64,000 bases of DNA, taken from assembly GCF_022376445.1 (NCBI RefSeq), contig NW_025955046.1, forward strand, positions 62,001 to 126,000. Reading direction: 5' to 3'. This DNA is from Fomitopsis serialis (lineage: Eukaryota; Basidiomycota; Agaricomycetes; Polyporales; Fomitopsidaceae). Of the stretch, positions 24,582-35,737 are shown in pieces; positions within the stretch are counted from its first letter, which is position 1; each line of letters opens with the position of its first letter. Under the pieces are notes generated by a model. The model was given only the letters and a program-made list of their open reading frames with translations. It was not told the DNA's origin and ran no database searches. The position numbers and the translations under genes were made by a program.

Positions 24582-24952
24582 CAGGGGAAGAAGAGGAAAT
24601 AATCTCATGACATCTAGTACAAGTGTTCAGCGCTCAACGTTTCAACTGTCGCAATGATAAATCATGAGCCCACGTAGCTGACGTCTATCGGTGGCTTCAT
24701 GGTTACGGTTTCGCTCGCCTTGCCGCCCCAATTTCTCCCCCATATTTCTCACTGTCAAGATATACTGAGTACTCTGGGCAGTCGCATGGTGCGTCTCTGA
24801 GAGTGAATAACGTGACATAAGGACTAGGAACATAGCAGTCTACTTCGTCCCCGTATTTATAGAGCATGATCGAGATGCCCACGGGACTTCCAAAATGTAT
24901 GATGTACATCATTTCGGTACCTCTGCTGCTAAGCATCGAGCGGCCGAACGCA
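24582..24952. other. Short convergent intergenic region
   Basis: About 370 bp between the hydrolase and the transporter, which are transcribed towards each other. It should contain both 3' ends. No element is recognised. Confidence 0.4.
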
Positions 24953-26815
24953 TTACACCCAAGGCGTATCGCGCCGCCTAGCATTCATGGTCCTCCCAAG
25001 ACCAATAACGAATGCACCGACGAGAATTACAGTCTGCGGCATACTGCGTCAGCCTAGAGCCCCGAATGCAACAACCATATGCAACTGGCGACTTACCGCG
25101 CTGAATATGATCGGGCGGTACCAGTAGTACGGTCCGGCGGTCAGAAGGGCGCCGTCAATGGGCGTGCCGGTGAGGTTGCAGACGGACCCAATGAAGAATG
25201 CGAGGCCGAGGCGGACGCTGTGCGTGGCGAGAGTCACAAGTCAGATCGTGACGGAGGACACGGGCGGCGTACCCGATCTGACTCGGGTGGGGAGACAGGG
25301 AGGCCAGTGTCGGCGACACCAAGGAGAGCACTGGTGACGACAGCCGCAGCAGAGGTGTCAGTGATCAGTGTGAGAGCGGACGCGGCCCGGGAGACCTACC
25401 CGCGCCCGAGAAGAAGCCGTAAAGCACGGCAAATACAGCGACGCCAGCGACGGTTGATACTCCGAAGAGGCCCAAGATGAGGATGCCCGCGCCGAAAGAC
25501 ACCGCGGTGAGCGCGTTCATCGGGCCAAAGTAGTCCGCGAGCATGTTGGGGATCGTGCGGCCGAACACGGAGCTGGCGTTCAGGATGGCGAGCTGCGAGG
25601 GCAGTAAGAGGCGAAGCGGATGCCTGGATGACAGAGCGGGACGTACAGTGTAGAACCCGAACGTCGCATCCAGTCCATGCGAGATCGTGAAAAGCTGTAA
25701 GTAAAAATCTGGAATGGTATGAGCTTACAGAATCTTGTGTGCGTTTTGTAAACGTACACGGGAAGAAAAGGCCCCAGAATACCAGGAAGAACCTGGGAAG
25801 GCACCTTTAGCTTGGAGCGGACACGGCAAAGGAAATTACGACGGCTCACCCAGCAACAGAGACGATGTAAGTCGCATCCGTTAGTACGTCTTTCAGCGAG
25901 AAGGCACGAGGCGGTGGCGCGCTCCTCTTGGCATTGCTCGTAGAGAGACCGAGCAGCATGAGGCCATTCGCAAGGGCGAGCAAGCCCAACGTGAGGTAAG
26001 CGGTCGCCCGGACGCTCGGACCAAACCCGATTTGCCTGTCAAAATATAACTGGTTCAACAGGATCGGGTAGATGATTCCGCCAACAGAAGAGCCTGGAAG
26101 CGGACATCGTCAGCACGTAGCTCAGAAAGTCGCGTCTCGACATACTCACCGGTGATCACTGCTCCCATGGCAAGTGCGCGGCGCTCTTTCCAGTAATGGG
26201 CTTGGATCGCGACAGCAGGGACGTATAGTAGTCCGGAGCCGAGGCCCATGCCAATACCCAAGGAAAGATACATTTGATAGTAGCTGGAGACATGAGCGAG
26301 CGAAACCATGAACAACCTGCGCACGATGGGCATGAGTGAGCAATGTGATTTGGAGCAAATCGGATGAAGATACTAACGAGAATACATAGAGGACGGAGCC
26401 AATGACCATGGTTTGTCTGAAGTAGCCCTTGTCGAGAAGTCTGCCTGCGGGAAGAGCCATCGCGTTGAAGAAGAAGAGCTGTGTAGAACCAATCCAGCTG
26501 ATGTTTGACGGTGTGGATGTTTTGGAAGTCGTGAGCAGGTCCTGGTAGACACCGAACGCATTCGTGTAGCCAAAGGTCGTGAAGAGCAGAAGCCAGCTTG
26601 AAGAATGTAGGCATCAGGCGAACGAGTTTCACTCCAGTAGTGTGGCAGACATACCTTCCGACGAGCACCAACCAGGCATCCCTGCCTGGGCGCGTGGGGG
26701 TTGCTGCCGCAACGACTTGCGTTACCTCTGGCTTGCTGTCGGCAAGACCGTCCTCTGGCATGTGTGGTAGTGCGGCCCCGTCCGTGTTCGCGGCGGGAAG
26801 AGTATCAGTAGACAT
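24953..26815 (-). CDS. MFS transporter, monocarboxylate-permease type
   Basis: Major facilitator of the fungal monocarboxylate-transporter-like group, with about 12 membrane segments split over many exons. The N-terminus (26815) is hydrophilic, up to GRDAWLVLVGR. Then come WLLLFTTFGYTNAFGVYQ, WIGSTQLFFFNAMALPAG, LSLGIGMGLGSGLLYVP with WKERRALAMG (typical of this family), the loop IGFGPSVRATAY, SHGLDATFGFYTLAILNA-like segments, RTIPNMLADYFGP and FFIGSVCNLTGTPIDGALL. The last exon ends FVIGLGRTMNARRRDTPWV at a TAA at 24953. It is on the opposite strand from the biosynthetic genes around it and could export or import a pathway compound. Substrate prediction inside this group is unreliable. Confidence 0.88.
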
Positions 26816-27816
26816 TGCCGTTCAGACAGGACAGGCGGTATGAGCCCAGGGCGCGACAAGTGCCCGTGCAGGGTACCACGACGCGAAATGGTCTTGCGGA
26901 GGCAGGCCGGCATAGCACTGCGATCGTGTTTGGCAAGTGTTATACCACCCTAGTGTCCCATGACATCGCCGTGACATGATCCAACAGCGTGTGGTACAAT
27001 ATTTAATATCCATTCGAATTCCTCGGGCTAAGTAGAATGGAAGTCGTTCGCCGAGAGAGGAAACGCCACCATGGTCGGGGACCCCGGACCGTGGAGGGTA
27101 TTCCATTTAGTCACCCCAAATCAACCTCGCCACTCCGCCTTCTTGGGCGCTAGCATGGATTAGTCACGATCCGAGCCTGCAGGGCGAACACCGTGACAAT
27201 CATGATTTCACTCAGGATCTCCTCCGGAGTGCATGGCAGCGAGCGCTGAGGGCACTCCCTCGGACACAAAGAGGGCGGTCATGCGCGGATCCCGCACCGC
27301 TCAATTGGAAGCTCGTGGAGACGGCAATGGCCACTGTGGTAAGCAGAATCCCGTCCATTATACTTGCAGACTCTGGGCTGACTTCCATCAAGTTAAGAAC
27401 ACGCCGCCGGCGCAGAACCGCGTGCATCGTGGCATTACCTTCCCATGCGTCGCCACGTATCGTATGTATCTGAACACTAATGTAGATGTACTGCGCGCTG
27501 CCAGTGTTGGTCTGTTGCTGCCCACTGATGGGTGCAGCCTTCCTACCACGAAGACGAAGCATGCCTGGGATCGCATAATTTCTCCGCATTCTCCTCATGA
27601 TTGAACGTGAACGATGAAATCCAGTCTCCAATCAACATCGTAAGGTAGCGCGCCTGCTATCGCTTACTCCATTCCGTACCTGCGCCAACTCTCTCACTCG
27701 AGTCTAAGTTTTGTGTGCCTCCATTTGCACGGTGTGCATCAAAAGTGTCCGTCACCTGCGCGTCTTGTATATAGTGCCTCAGCCACGCACCGACCGCGAA
27801 CTTTACCCTGGTGGCC
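26816..27816. other. Divergent promoter region
   Basis: About 1 kb between the transporter (minus) and the DUF6534-like gene (plus), so it serves both starts. A TATA-like tatatag lies 44 bp before the plus-strand gene. Open frames of about 120 codons on both strands near 27.2-27.6 kb are not recognised. Confidence 0.4.
27768..27773 (+). promoter_or_regulatory. TATA box of the DUF6534-like gene
   Basis: tatata followed by g, 44 bp upstream of the start codon at 27817. Position and sequence fit a core promoter. Confidence 0.4.
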
Positions 27817-29348
27817 ATGGCTTCAATTGACCTCACCGCTGGCGCCGTCGAGGTTGGCATCGTGATATCGACATTCCTGTACGGCATTGCGACGGTGCAG
27901 GCCTACATATACAGTCGGTCAAATCATCAAGATCCACTCTGGCTCAAGTCGCTGGTAAGATTTTCGTCGCATCCATGTTTTCCGCGATCTCATTCTGTGT
28001 GAACAGGTTGGCGTAGTATGGTGAGTACTCTGGCGGCATGTCTAGAAGTGACGACTAACGGACGACCCAGGCTACTCGAGACCCTGCTCACCGTGCTGAC
28101 GTGCATGTACCTGTACTCCTTGACTATCACCCATTTTGGCGACATCGATACCCTGCAGAACCTACCATGGCCAATGGACGTCACATTTGCGATCGGCGGC
28201 ATTGTCAGTGGTCTAGTACAAGTAAGTCTCGCCGTGTGGCTTGCCGTGTCGCATCTGATTTTTGCCAGTCATTCTTCGCCTGGCGCGTCTACGTTATTTC
28301 CCGCCGCCTAGAGACCAGCATCGTGTCCTGGGTAGGGTGTGTATGCCGCGTCGCAATCACGCTCACCATATGCATACTCGACATCAAATCGAAGACCGTC
28401 GGTCGCTATGAGAGCCGGTACGGCTGGACGATCACCTTCTCCCTCTCGCTCGCCATGTTCATCGACGTCCTCAACACTTGCTCCCTCTGCTTTTGGCTGT
28501 GGCGTAAGAAGGACAAAGAACACTCGTGCGAGCACATTTACCTGCTAGCGTTCTCCCCGCCAACACTGACTCTTGCCCTCTCAGGACCAGCGCATTGATC
28601 GACAAGGTTATGACGTGGACGATTGGTGGGTCCGCCTTGATAAACAGCCTTCCTCCTGTCTGACTGCATGGGACGCACTATGAAAGAGACCGGATTAGTG
28701 ACTAGGTAAGCGCGACGCAGGAATACCAGCTGTCATACTCATACTTGGAACAGTATCTGCGAAATACTGATGCTATCCCTCGTAAGCTGATCCTTTCCTT
28801 GCTACTACTGACACTCGTCGGCTCTGATCTCGCTCGCCCTAGAACCTGACCCGGCCTCAAGACGGTAAGTCTCCTGTACGTGTCCCTCTCTTCGGTACTC
28901 ATTCGCACTATTCCGCCAAGACATCTGGATTGCCATCCTCATGTTCTACGCCAAGCGTAAGCACGCGCGTCGAATGCAGAAAGAACCGCGCTGACATCGT
29001 CCGCGCCCTCAGTCTACTCAAACTCCATGCTCATGTCGTGAGTCCGCACTGCTCCTCGCGCGCCGCCGCCCCACGCGTCCCGGCTCACCGTAAGCCGTCT
29101 AGGCTGAACGCACGAGACTCTCTGCGGAAGCGCGTTCCCATGCCGAGTGTCTCCGGCCTGCAATTCGCTACGCAGCCGATCTCCGTTTCCGTGAGGCAGG
29201 TGGGTGGCAATCGATTGATCGCTGTGCAGCATGCGAGTTCTTACGCAGTGTGTTTTCTCTCTAGCAGGACGTGGAAAGCAGCTTGGAGATGGACGCGCTC
29301 GGGGAGTCGCAGCCCTCCAAGCGGTCGTTCTCGTGGGCCGCACATTGA
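27817..29348 (+). CDS. DUF6534-type multi-pass membrane protein
   Basis: Basidiomycete-specific membrane protein of unknown function, about seven transmembrane helices. The first helix begins VEVGIVISTFLYGIATVQ, followed by YIYSRSNHQDPLWLKSLV. Later come LLETLLTVLTCMYLYSLT, FAIGGIVSGLVQSFFAWRVY, WVGCVCRVAITLTICILD, ITFSLSLAMFIDVLNTCSL with WLWRKKDKE, then RTSALIDKVMTWTIG, the family's conserved cytosolic turn. Several tiny exons follow (KETGLVT, SICEILML, IWIAILMFYAK, VYSNSMLMS), then LNARDSLRKRV and a final exon ending SKRSFSWAAH at 29348. The order matches the family, so the gene seems intact, though I did not verify every joint. It could be sensory or a bystander in the cluster. Confidence 0.8.
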
Positions 29349-30279
29349 GCCCAAGCTGGGGTGGTGGCTGAGCGTTCTTGGACTTTGCAAGTTGGTAGCC
29401 GTCCGATCATCTCGAGGCCGGATGTATGGTTTGATATGTGTACTCTCTGCCACTCTGCTCGTTTCTGAAAATTGATACTTATGTTCCAACATCGTGATAT
29501 GCGGAGCGCGAGAATGTACCTCAGGAGGCCAGTATCCCCTGGTTCTCGTGGACTTGGGTCTCGCATTGGTGTTGTAGGAGTAAAGACCCGGATCATCCAA
29601 CGTTCAGCTTCTCAGCCATTCCTGTGTTATCCAAACAGCCTCGTCTAGGGAAGAAGACAAGAGACATACAACGATTCATCAAGAACGGTAGATATATGTG
29701 GGGATGTTGCCTTCAAGTCCCGACAAGGGACCCACGGTCTAGCGACATGTTTTATATTGGTGAAGGCTGCTTGAGGCTGATCAAGCAGCTTGCGAGACAC
29801 CGCGATGCAAAACCGCGAGATGCTAAGTATTACGGCAAGATCGCTGAATTGGAGGCACCCTAAGTTCGTACCTACCCTGCCGAGTACCTTACGATCGCGC
29901 ACGGTGTATTAGTATTAGTACGGTTGGCGGGCGAATAGGGACGAATCGAGAAAACGCCGCGAGGCTGACAAAAAAGCATCCGCGACGCAGCGCGCGGGAT
30001 CTAGATCTCAGCTATCTCAGCGAAGTCCATGTATAAGAGTGCCCGGGGTCCCCGACGGCACATCCTTCAACGTCACCGCGGTCAAGCTTCTCGCACGGCG
30101 CGCATGGCCTGCAGTACTTGCGATCCCCCGCGTCCGGATTCTTGTCCGCGAAGGGCGCAGCTTACGGTATCTGGATGCTTGTCTGGATGTCCACCTCTTC
30201 CTCAACGTTCACATCCCGCAATCGGGCTCGCATGTACCACGACCGAGCGCTGTCTATCTACTTCATCGTCTGAGCAAAC
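29349..30279. other. Intergenic; promoter of monooxygenase B
   Basis: About 930 bp. An 80-codon plus-strand frame ends at 29863 and a longer one begins at 30039 but runs out of frame into the monooxygenase gene; neither is recognised. This flank does not resemble the flank of copy A. Confidence 0.35.
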
Positions 30280-32436
30280 ATGCAGTCCTCTCCAAACGCT
30301 TCAGCCCGTTCAGTAGATGTCCTAGTCGTCGGTGGCGGCCCCACAGCCCTCGTAGCAACGTATATGCTACTCAAGACTGGGGTTGTTGCCCTTGCAGTAG
30401 GTTTGTTGGTTGCTTGTGCATGTCCCCGAGCAGAAGCTGAGTTTACCATGATTTAGAACAGTACGATAAAGCGGCACAGGCCTCGTATGGAAGGGCATGC
30501 ATGCTCTACGCTCGCTCCGTCGAGCTCCTTGACCTGATTGGAATGTACGCTCGGATTGCAGATATAGGATTCATGATCAGGTATATGCTCTCTTCGCTTG
30601 CAGGTCGTTCCTTGTTTCACCGGCGCCGTTCACAGAGGCTCGATCACCTTCAAAGATGGCAGGGAAGTACCGGCGCGAGGATGGTCCTTCGTGCGCGACG
30701 CCATTGTCGGCAACACCTTCTTCGATTTCAGGTATGATTTCCCCCCTCTTATCATCATCATAGCCGCCTCTCAACTCCCCAACAGCTTCAGTATCAGGCA
30801 AAAGTACCTCGAGGCTGCCTTAAGGGAGGCCATACAATCCATCGATCCCAACGCCCTCCGAGCTCCCGCGAAACTCATCGAGTACTCTATTGATCCAACC
30901 GCACCGTACCCCGTACTTGCGACAATACAAGAGGACCAAAGAACTTACCAAGTTCGCTGGTTAGTCCACACTGAGTGTAACGCGCACTTCCGAAATAACA
31001 ACCACTCAATAGCAAATACTTGGTAGGAGCTGACGGGGGACGCTCCACCGTCCGTTCCATTTGCCGGATCCCGTTTCCTGGTACAAACTCAGACCATCGT
31101 TGGGTGCGCATGGACGCTGTTGTGCGCACGGACATGCCGCATAGCAGGAGAGGCGGCGTCGCGATCGAATCCATCGAGCATGGCAACGTTCTCTGGACCC
31201 CGACGGATAACGGGCGCACTCGGATCGGCTTTGTCTGCCCACAACATCTATTTGGTCAGGACGGGGAGTCACCGACCGCTGAAGTCATCATGGCAGAGGC
31301 CAAGAAAGCCGTCCGCCCGTTCACTCTGGACTTTGTCGAGCTGGACTGGTGGACGGTGTACGCGATCGGGCAGCGCGTCGCGGAGACGTTCAAAGACGGG
31401 CCAGTCCTTCTATCGGGCGACGCGGCACACACGCACTCCTCCGGTGCAGCACAGGTCAGGGCGCCCTCACTGTAATGCGCTCCGGAGCTGATTCTTCCCA
31501 CGATGAAACACTGTCTTCTAGGGCATGAACACAGGCATTCACGACGCGACCAACCTCGCCTGGAAGCTCGCCGGGGTGCTCAAGGGGTGGCTGCACGAGA
31601 GCGTGCTCGACACGTACGACGCCGAGCGCCGCGCCTCCGCACAGTACCTAATACAGCTAGATCGCGACATCGCATCGCTCATCTCTGGCAAGATCCCCAG
31701 CCACATCCACGCGCCGCCCGACGCGGACGTCAACTCGTACCTCGACGAGGTCTTCACCACCAACGCGTCCTTCACCGTCGGCCTCGGCATCTCGTACACG
31801 GAGAACGTGCTGAACCGCCGCACCGGCGCGAGCGCGACGCCTGCGGCTGCGCTCCTGGGTCGTCGTGCGCCAGACGTCGCGCTCGTCCTCCCGGGCGCCG
31901 CGTTCCCGCGACGGCTCTACGAGCTGATGCCGTACTCTGGGCGGTTTTGGATCCTCGTCTTTGCCGGCGCACTGGAGGCGACACCTGCGGGCGCGGCGCT
32001 GAACGCGGCGTGCGCGGGCAAATACTTCGCGCTCAGGCAGGCGCTGGACGCGCCAGACGCATTCACGCACACACGCGCGCCCGTGTTCGCGTTCCTGACG
32101 ATCCCGCGCGGGGAGGGTGCACTACAGTCCGCTGAGACGCTGGGCGAGCAGCCACTGGGCACTTCGGCTTATGACCTGACCGGGGATGCGTATGCGAAGT
32201 ATGCGGTAGATGCGGCGGAGGGTGGCGTGGTCGTCGTTCGCCCGGACGGCATAGTCGGGACCGTGGCCCCGCTGGGGGCGACCGGGTATGGAGAGCTCGA
32301 ATCCTACTTCGCGAAGATTGTGCGGCCGTCGGCGAACGAGGGGCAGCAGGAGGTGGCAGGGCAGCTGACGGTGGGCGAGATATCGCTCGAAGGCCATGAG
32401 GAGAAGCTTGATATCACCAATGCTTCCTTGCTGTAA
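30280..32436 (+). CDS. FAD-dependent aromatic monooxygenase, intact copy B
   Basis: Class A flavoprotein hydroxylase of the phenol 2-monooxygenase type, which uses NAD(P)H and oxygen to hydroxylate a phenolic substrate. The Rossmann loop is VDVLVVGGGPTALVATYM; then KYLVGADGGRSTVR, the FAD-ribose motif VLLSGDAAHTHSSGAAQGMN with NTGIHDATNLAWKLAGV, and a C-terminal thioredoxin-like domain ending TNASLL. Exon 1 is 30280-30396; exon 2 starts at 30462 (YDKAAQASYGRACMLYARS). A 55-nt intron leads into GSITFKDGREVPARGW, another into FSIRQKYLEAALREA, and another into KYLVGADGG. The last intron sits inside the FAD motif, just before GMNTG. All frames agree, so this is the working copy of the inverted pair. 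It suits a ring-hydroxylating or decarboxylating step in the neighbouring pathway. Confidence 0.92.
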
Positions 32437-32600
32437 ACTAGCAGCTACGCACTTGTCGCCTGATGAAGTTGCTATGTAGCAACTGAGGCTATAAAACAGC
32501 ACTAGCGTGAGCCGGGTACCACCGGGCTGACCATCGACTATCGCACCTCCCAGAGTGGCGCAACCTCCAAATCAGTACTTGCCTCGACCAAACGCGTGCT
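30280..32600 (+). repeat. Inverted segmental duplication, arm B
   Basis: Partner of 2895-5181. About 2.3 kb in inverted orientation, separated by about 25 kb that contains the metabolic block. Similarity continues past the stop to about 32600. Confidence 0.8.
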
Positions 32601-33229
32601 TGCTCCCAACATCGGCATTGAACTTGGTCGTAAATCCCACTTTCTGCGACTTACTGGGGTCACCCTGAATACATGATGTACGTCTTCCGATGCATCTCAC
32701 CTCAGCGCAATCATTCGTAGCTGCTGAGTACTTACTCCCGTCATGACGTTGTCATGATCAGCGGATGCTGTACCAATATATAACTCCGTTTCTACAACGC
32801 ACTTCACCTCTATTCGATCTGTCCGCGCTCCTTCTCCACGGCCCAGATGACCGTATGGGTTCCCTTGAGGTGATACCAGCGGAACCAGGTAAATTTACGT
32901 TCAGTGTCAATGTTCCGCGATACCTGCGTCCACAGGTCGGCCGTCCATTCTGGACTAGCGAAGGGTAAGGGAGGAAACGTACCGGTTCTGTGCATGAGAG
33001 TATGCACGTGCGCCGCCAGCTCATCAGTCTCGCGGGGTCGACCAGCCAGCGCAGCGCGAACGTCGCGGGGAAGATGAGGGCGGCAGGGCTGTATGTCGCG
33101 ACAAAGTAGGGGCGGGGACGACCTGGGGGACCGGCAAACCGCACCCACGCTGACGCTGACGTGGCCTTGATGCTGCAGAGGCCAACGTGTCAGTCGATAA
33201 CCGGCGAAACAGCAAGGGCCGGAGGATAC
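32437..33229. other. Unassigned region with possible minus-strand exons
   Basis: On the minus strand, 33170-32810 stays open in two frames, reading YFVATYSPAALIFPATFAL and, further on, SPEWTADLWTQVSRNI and HLKGTHTVIWAVEKE before a stop at 32810. A shortened relative is present at 10.2-10.5 kb. This could be the 3' part of the F-box-like gene to its right or an independent small gene. I recognise no family. Confidence 0.35.
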
Positions 33230-34910
33230 GCACATGCGATCGCTGTCTCTCTCGATTGCGTAGTGTTTGATTCGTTCCACCCAGATGTCCTTTTGGAAGC
33301 CGGGCTTGCACGCCGCCCACGATGGTATGCTAACATGGATGATAAGTCTCGGAGGATCATTGGAGGCTTGAGGTATAATCCGCGCCCATACAACTTCTTC
33401 CGCCGCCTGCGATTCGTCTACAGATGACGTAGGCTACCCTCAGTAAATTGCTCACGGTGAAAACGAGATGGCTCACCGCCCGGATCATCACTGGGAGAAT
33501 TCGTTTCAACGGTAATCCACATCTTGTCTACCGTGCCAGCTATTAAGAACGGGATGGCACACAAAGTTTCGACTTCGTCTGCTGGATCCATAACATGAGG
33601 CGCAATCTTGATGAGCAGGTTCTTGAGGTTCCCGCAGTGTTGCAGCGCAGTAGAGAGGAATGACACTGCGGTGCAATGAGAACATAGGAGTCTGGTCGTA
33701 GCGCTCTGTTACTCACCTAGTCCTCCTTGGGATAGGTCGGAGCCGTGGAATATGATGGTTAACTGGCTGAGTGAGGGTGGCAGGCTGGCGACGAACTTCT
33801 CATAGTTCGTGAGCCCGGTATCAGGATTCCGGTCGTGGTGGGGGACAGAGTACACACTCAACCACACAGAGCGGCTTTTTCGTGCAAGACCCGCCATCGC
33901 AAAGAGGTCGACAATGGCGTCTCCGTCCGGACAATCAAGAATGAGCTTCTTCAGTTCGAACGGAGGATCTCGCAGGATTCGTAACGCGGCCGAATCGCCA
34001 TAGCGTTGTTTCGGCGTAGTCGACACCGTGACATTAACGCATTCGAGGGTGCGCAAGCCGGGCAGAGCACAGATAAAATGGGCGAAGGCGGTCGTCGACG
34101 GCAAGGTTACGTTGCGGAGGCGCAGGCGGTGGATTGCTGTGAATGTGGGGAGACGTCGACAGAGTATGATTATGTTCAGTGCCGCAACCTTCCATATACC
34201 GTCGACGATATGGAGCTCTTCGAGCTGACGAAGCTTGCCTGATAGCATCGCCGCGAACGTCCCGAAATGCGCAAGCGATCTGGAGTGGGGATCGCCGTAG
34301 ACATGGACCGCCTTCGTACGCAATGCGCGAACGCGAGAGAAACGCGAAAGAAGGATCACTTCTCGCCGACTGGGAAGACCTACGGCGTGTCCGTCACCTT
34401 GAGGCAAATACAGTTGGGCACGAACATGCCACGCTTGGCAGACGGCGGTGCAGGCTAGAAGCGCGGACCAGTCGTGCTGACTCAGGTAGTCTATGATCAT
34501 CCACCACAGCTCAATCGGCAGCTGGACCGCTGGAGCAGTCTTCGCGGCGTCTGCGTGAGGCTTCGCGATTTCTCCATCTCTGGGCGAAAGTGTTGGTCAA
34601 TCGAGTCAGCATCAGTACAATCTCACTCGGTGCAATGAAGTACTTACAAAGAGTCCCGGCGGTGACGAACCACTGGTATCAAACCGAAGGGGAGGCTAGG
34701 GCCCCTGCCATTCGTGTCTGTTATATGTCGCAGCGAGTTCCTCAGCCTCTGTCGCATTCTGCTCAATTTGGATGTCTTCAGACGTGCGGCGAGGTCCGCG
34801 GGGACCCCCGGGCCACTGCTTTCGGTGGAGGCTTCCATGGTGGGTTTGAGAGACTCGTGTTCGCTCCGTTGAGGCTGTTGCTCGATCAAACGTTTATTGC
34901 GTTTATCCAT
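33230..34910 (-). CDS. F-box-like protein 2 (HSGS-LGTFAAMLSG family)
   Basis: One of three related proteins in this window (others at 35738 and 53034). After a basic N-terminal exon starting at 34910 or upstream (MDKRNKRLIEQQPQ), an intron leads into VQLPIELWWMIIDYLSQHDW, an F-box-like helix pair, and VCQAWHVRAQLYLPQG. Then come RFSRVRALRTKAVHVYGD, HSRSLAHFGTFAAMLSGKL and leucine-rich repeats. Downstream exons encode LLIKIAPHVMDPADEVE and IIHVSIPSWAACKPGFQKD, the family's C-terminal signature. The exon 1/2 joint was checked and keeps frame, and a short intron joins PSDDPG to DESQAAEE. The true C-terminal end, around 33230 or lower, is not settled. Probably an SCF adaptor; target unknown. Confidence 0.7.
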
Positions 34911-35737
34911 TTCTGTTGCCACAGCTTGCAATTGGCCAGCAACGGTCGTGGCGAATCCTGCGAGATCGGATTGATCCGAGACGACGCGTGATGCGTGACG
35001 GATTGGGAAGGTATGATACCGGAAAAGGAAAGTATTGTACAAAGGGAGGGCGGCGACGCAGCCATCCGTTGAATCATCTTCCGATTTTGGACGCTGATTT
35101 GAACGAGAAAGAGAAAATTTGGAGAAAATCAAACTGTGCATGTACATAATCGGGACTCTGACGCAAAGAGGCGTCGAGCTCGACGTGCGTCGACCGTTTC
35201 CTCCGTACCGTTCAAACACTGAGGTAGGTACACTTTGGCACGGAAATGATGCTCAACAGACCTTGGTGCAGGTCAGTAGCGCCGACCAGTCGTGCTGAAG
35301 ATAGGAGTCTATGAATCGTCATCATACGTAGGCATGACTCCCGAATCTGGACACCTTGTCTGGAAGCTGTGTCACTGAGGCTGTACGTGGCAGTACCGCG
35401 TTACAGCCTGAGCCGAGGTATTGAGTATCTCTCGTCTACTTCCAAACAAGTTGCTACCCTTCGGTTCACATCAGTGCTCTCGGCAGTGGCCCATCGTCGA
35501 TATACACGCGTCATACACACTACGTAATTCGTAGACAGCTCTGAGCCTGAGGGGCAGAGTAGCCTGGCTTGCGGCGAGTAGTATCGGGAGTCGTAAGGAG
35601 AGAAACTTGTACGTGAAGAGGGAACTTGAACGGGAGAGCTCTGGTAAGTACTACTCGCAGCGAAAACGACCTCTGCTATGCCAAGATGCGCAACCGTGCT
35701 AATCCACATTGTCATATAGGGAACCCCCCTAGCGAAC
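34911..35737. other. Divergent region between two F-box-like genes
   Basis: The minus-strand frame upstream of 34910 stays open to 35219 and reads FATTVAGQLQAVATEMDKR just before the chosen start, so a 5' extension of F-box gene 2 is possible. Otherwise I see nothing. Confidence 0.35.

Noticed and set aside
27816..29348. DUF6534-like gene as the cluster's transporter
   Set aside because: Its seven-helix layout is not that of a transporter family, and the adjacent MFS protein is a better candidate.
30583..30605. Apparent 23-nt intron in the monooxygenase (gtatat ... cttgcag)
   Set aside because: Removing it breaks the frame. A normal 55-nt intron ending in gttcacag restores the frame in both copies A and B.
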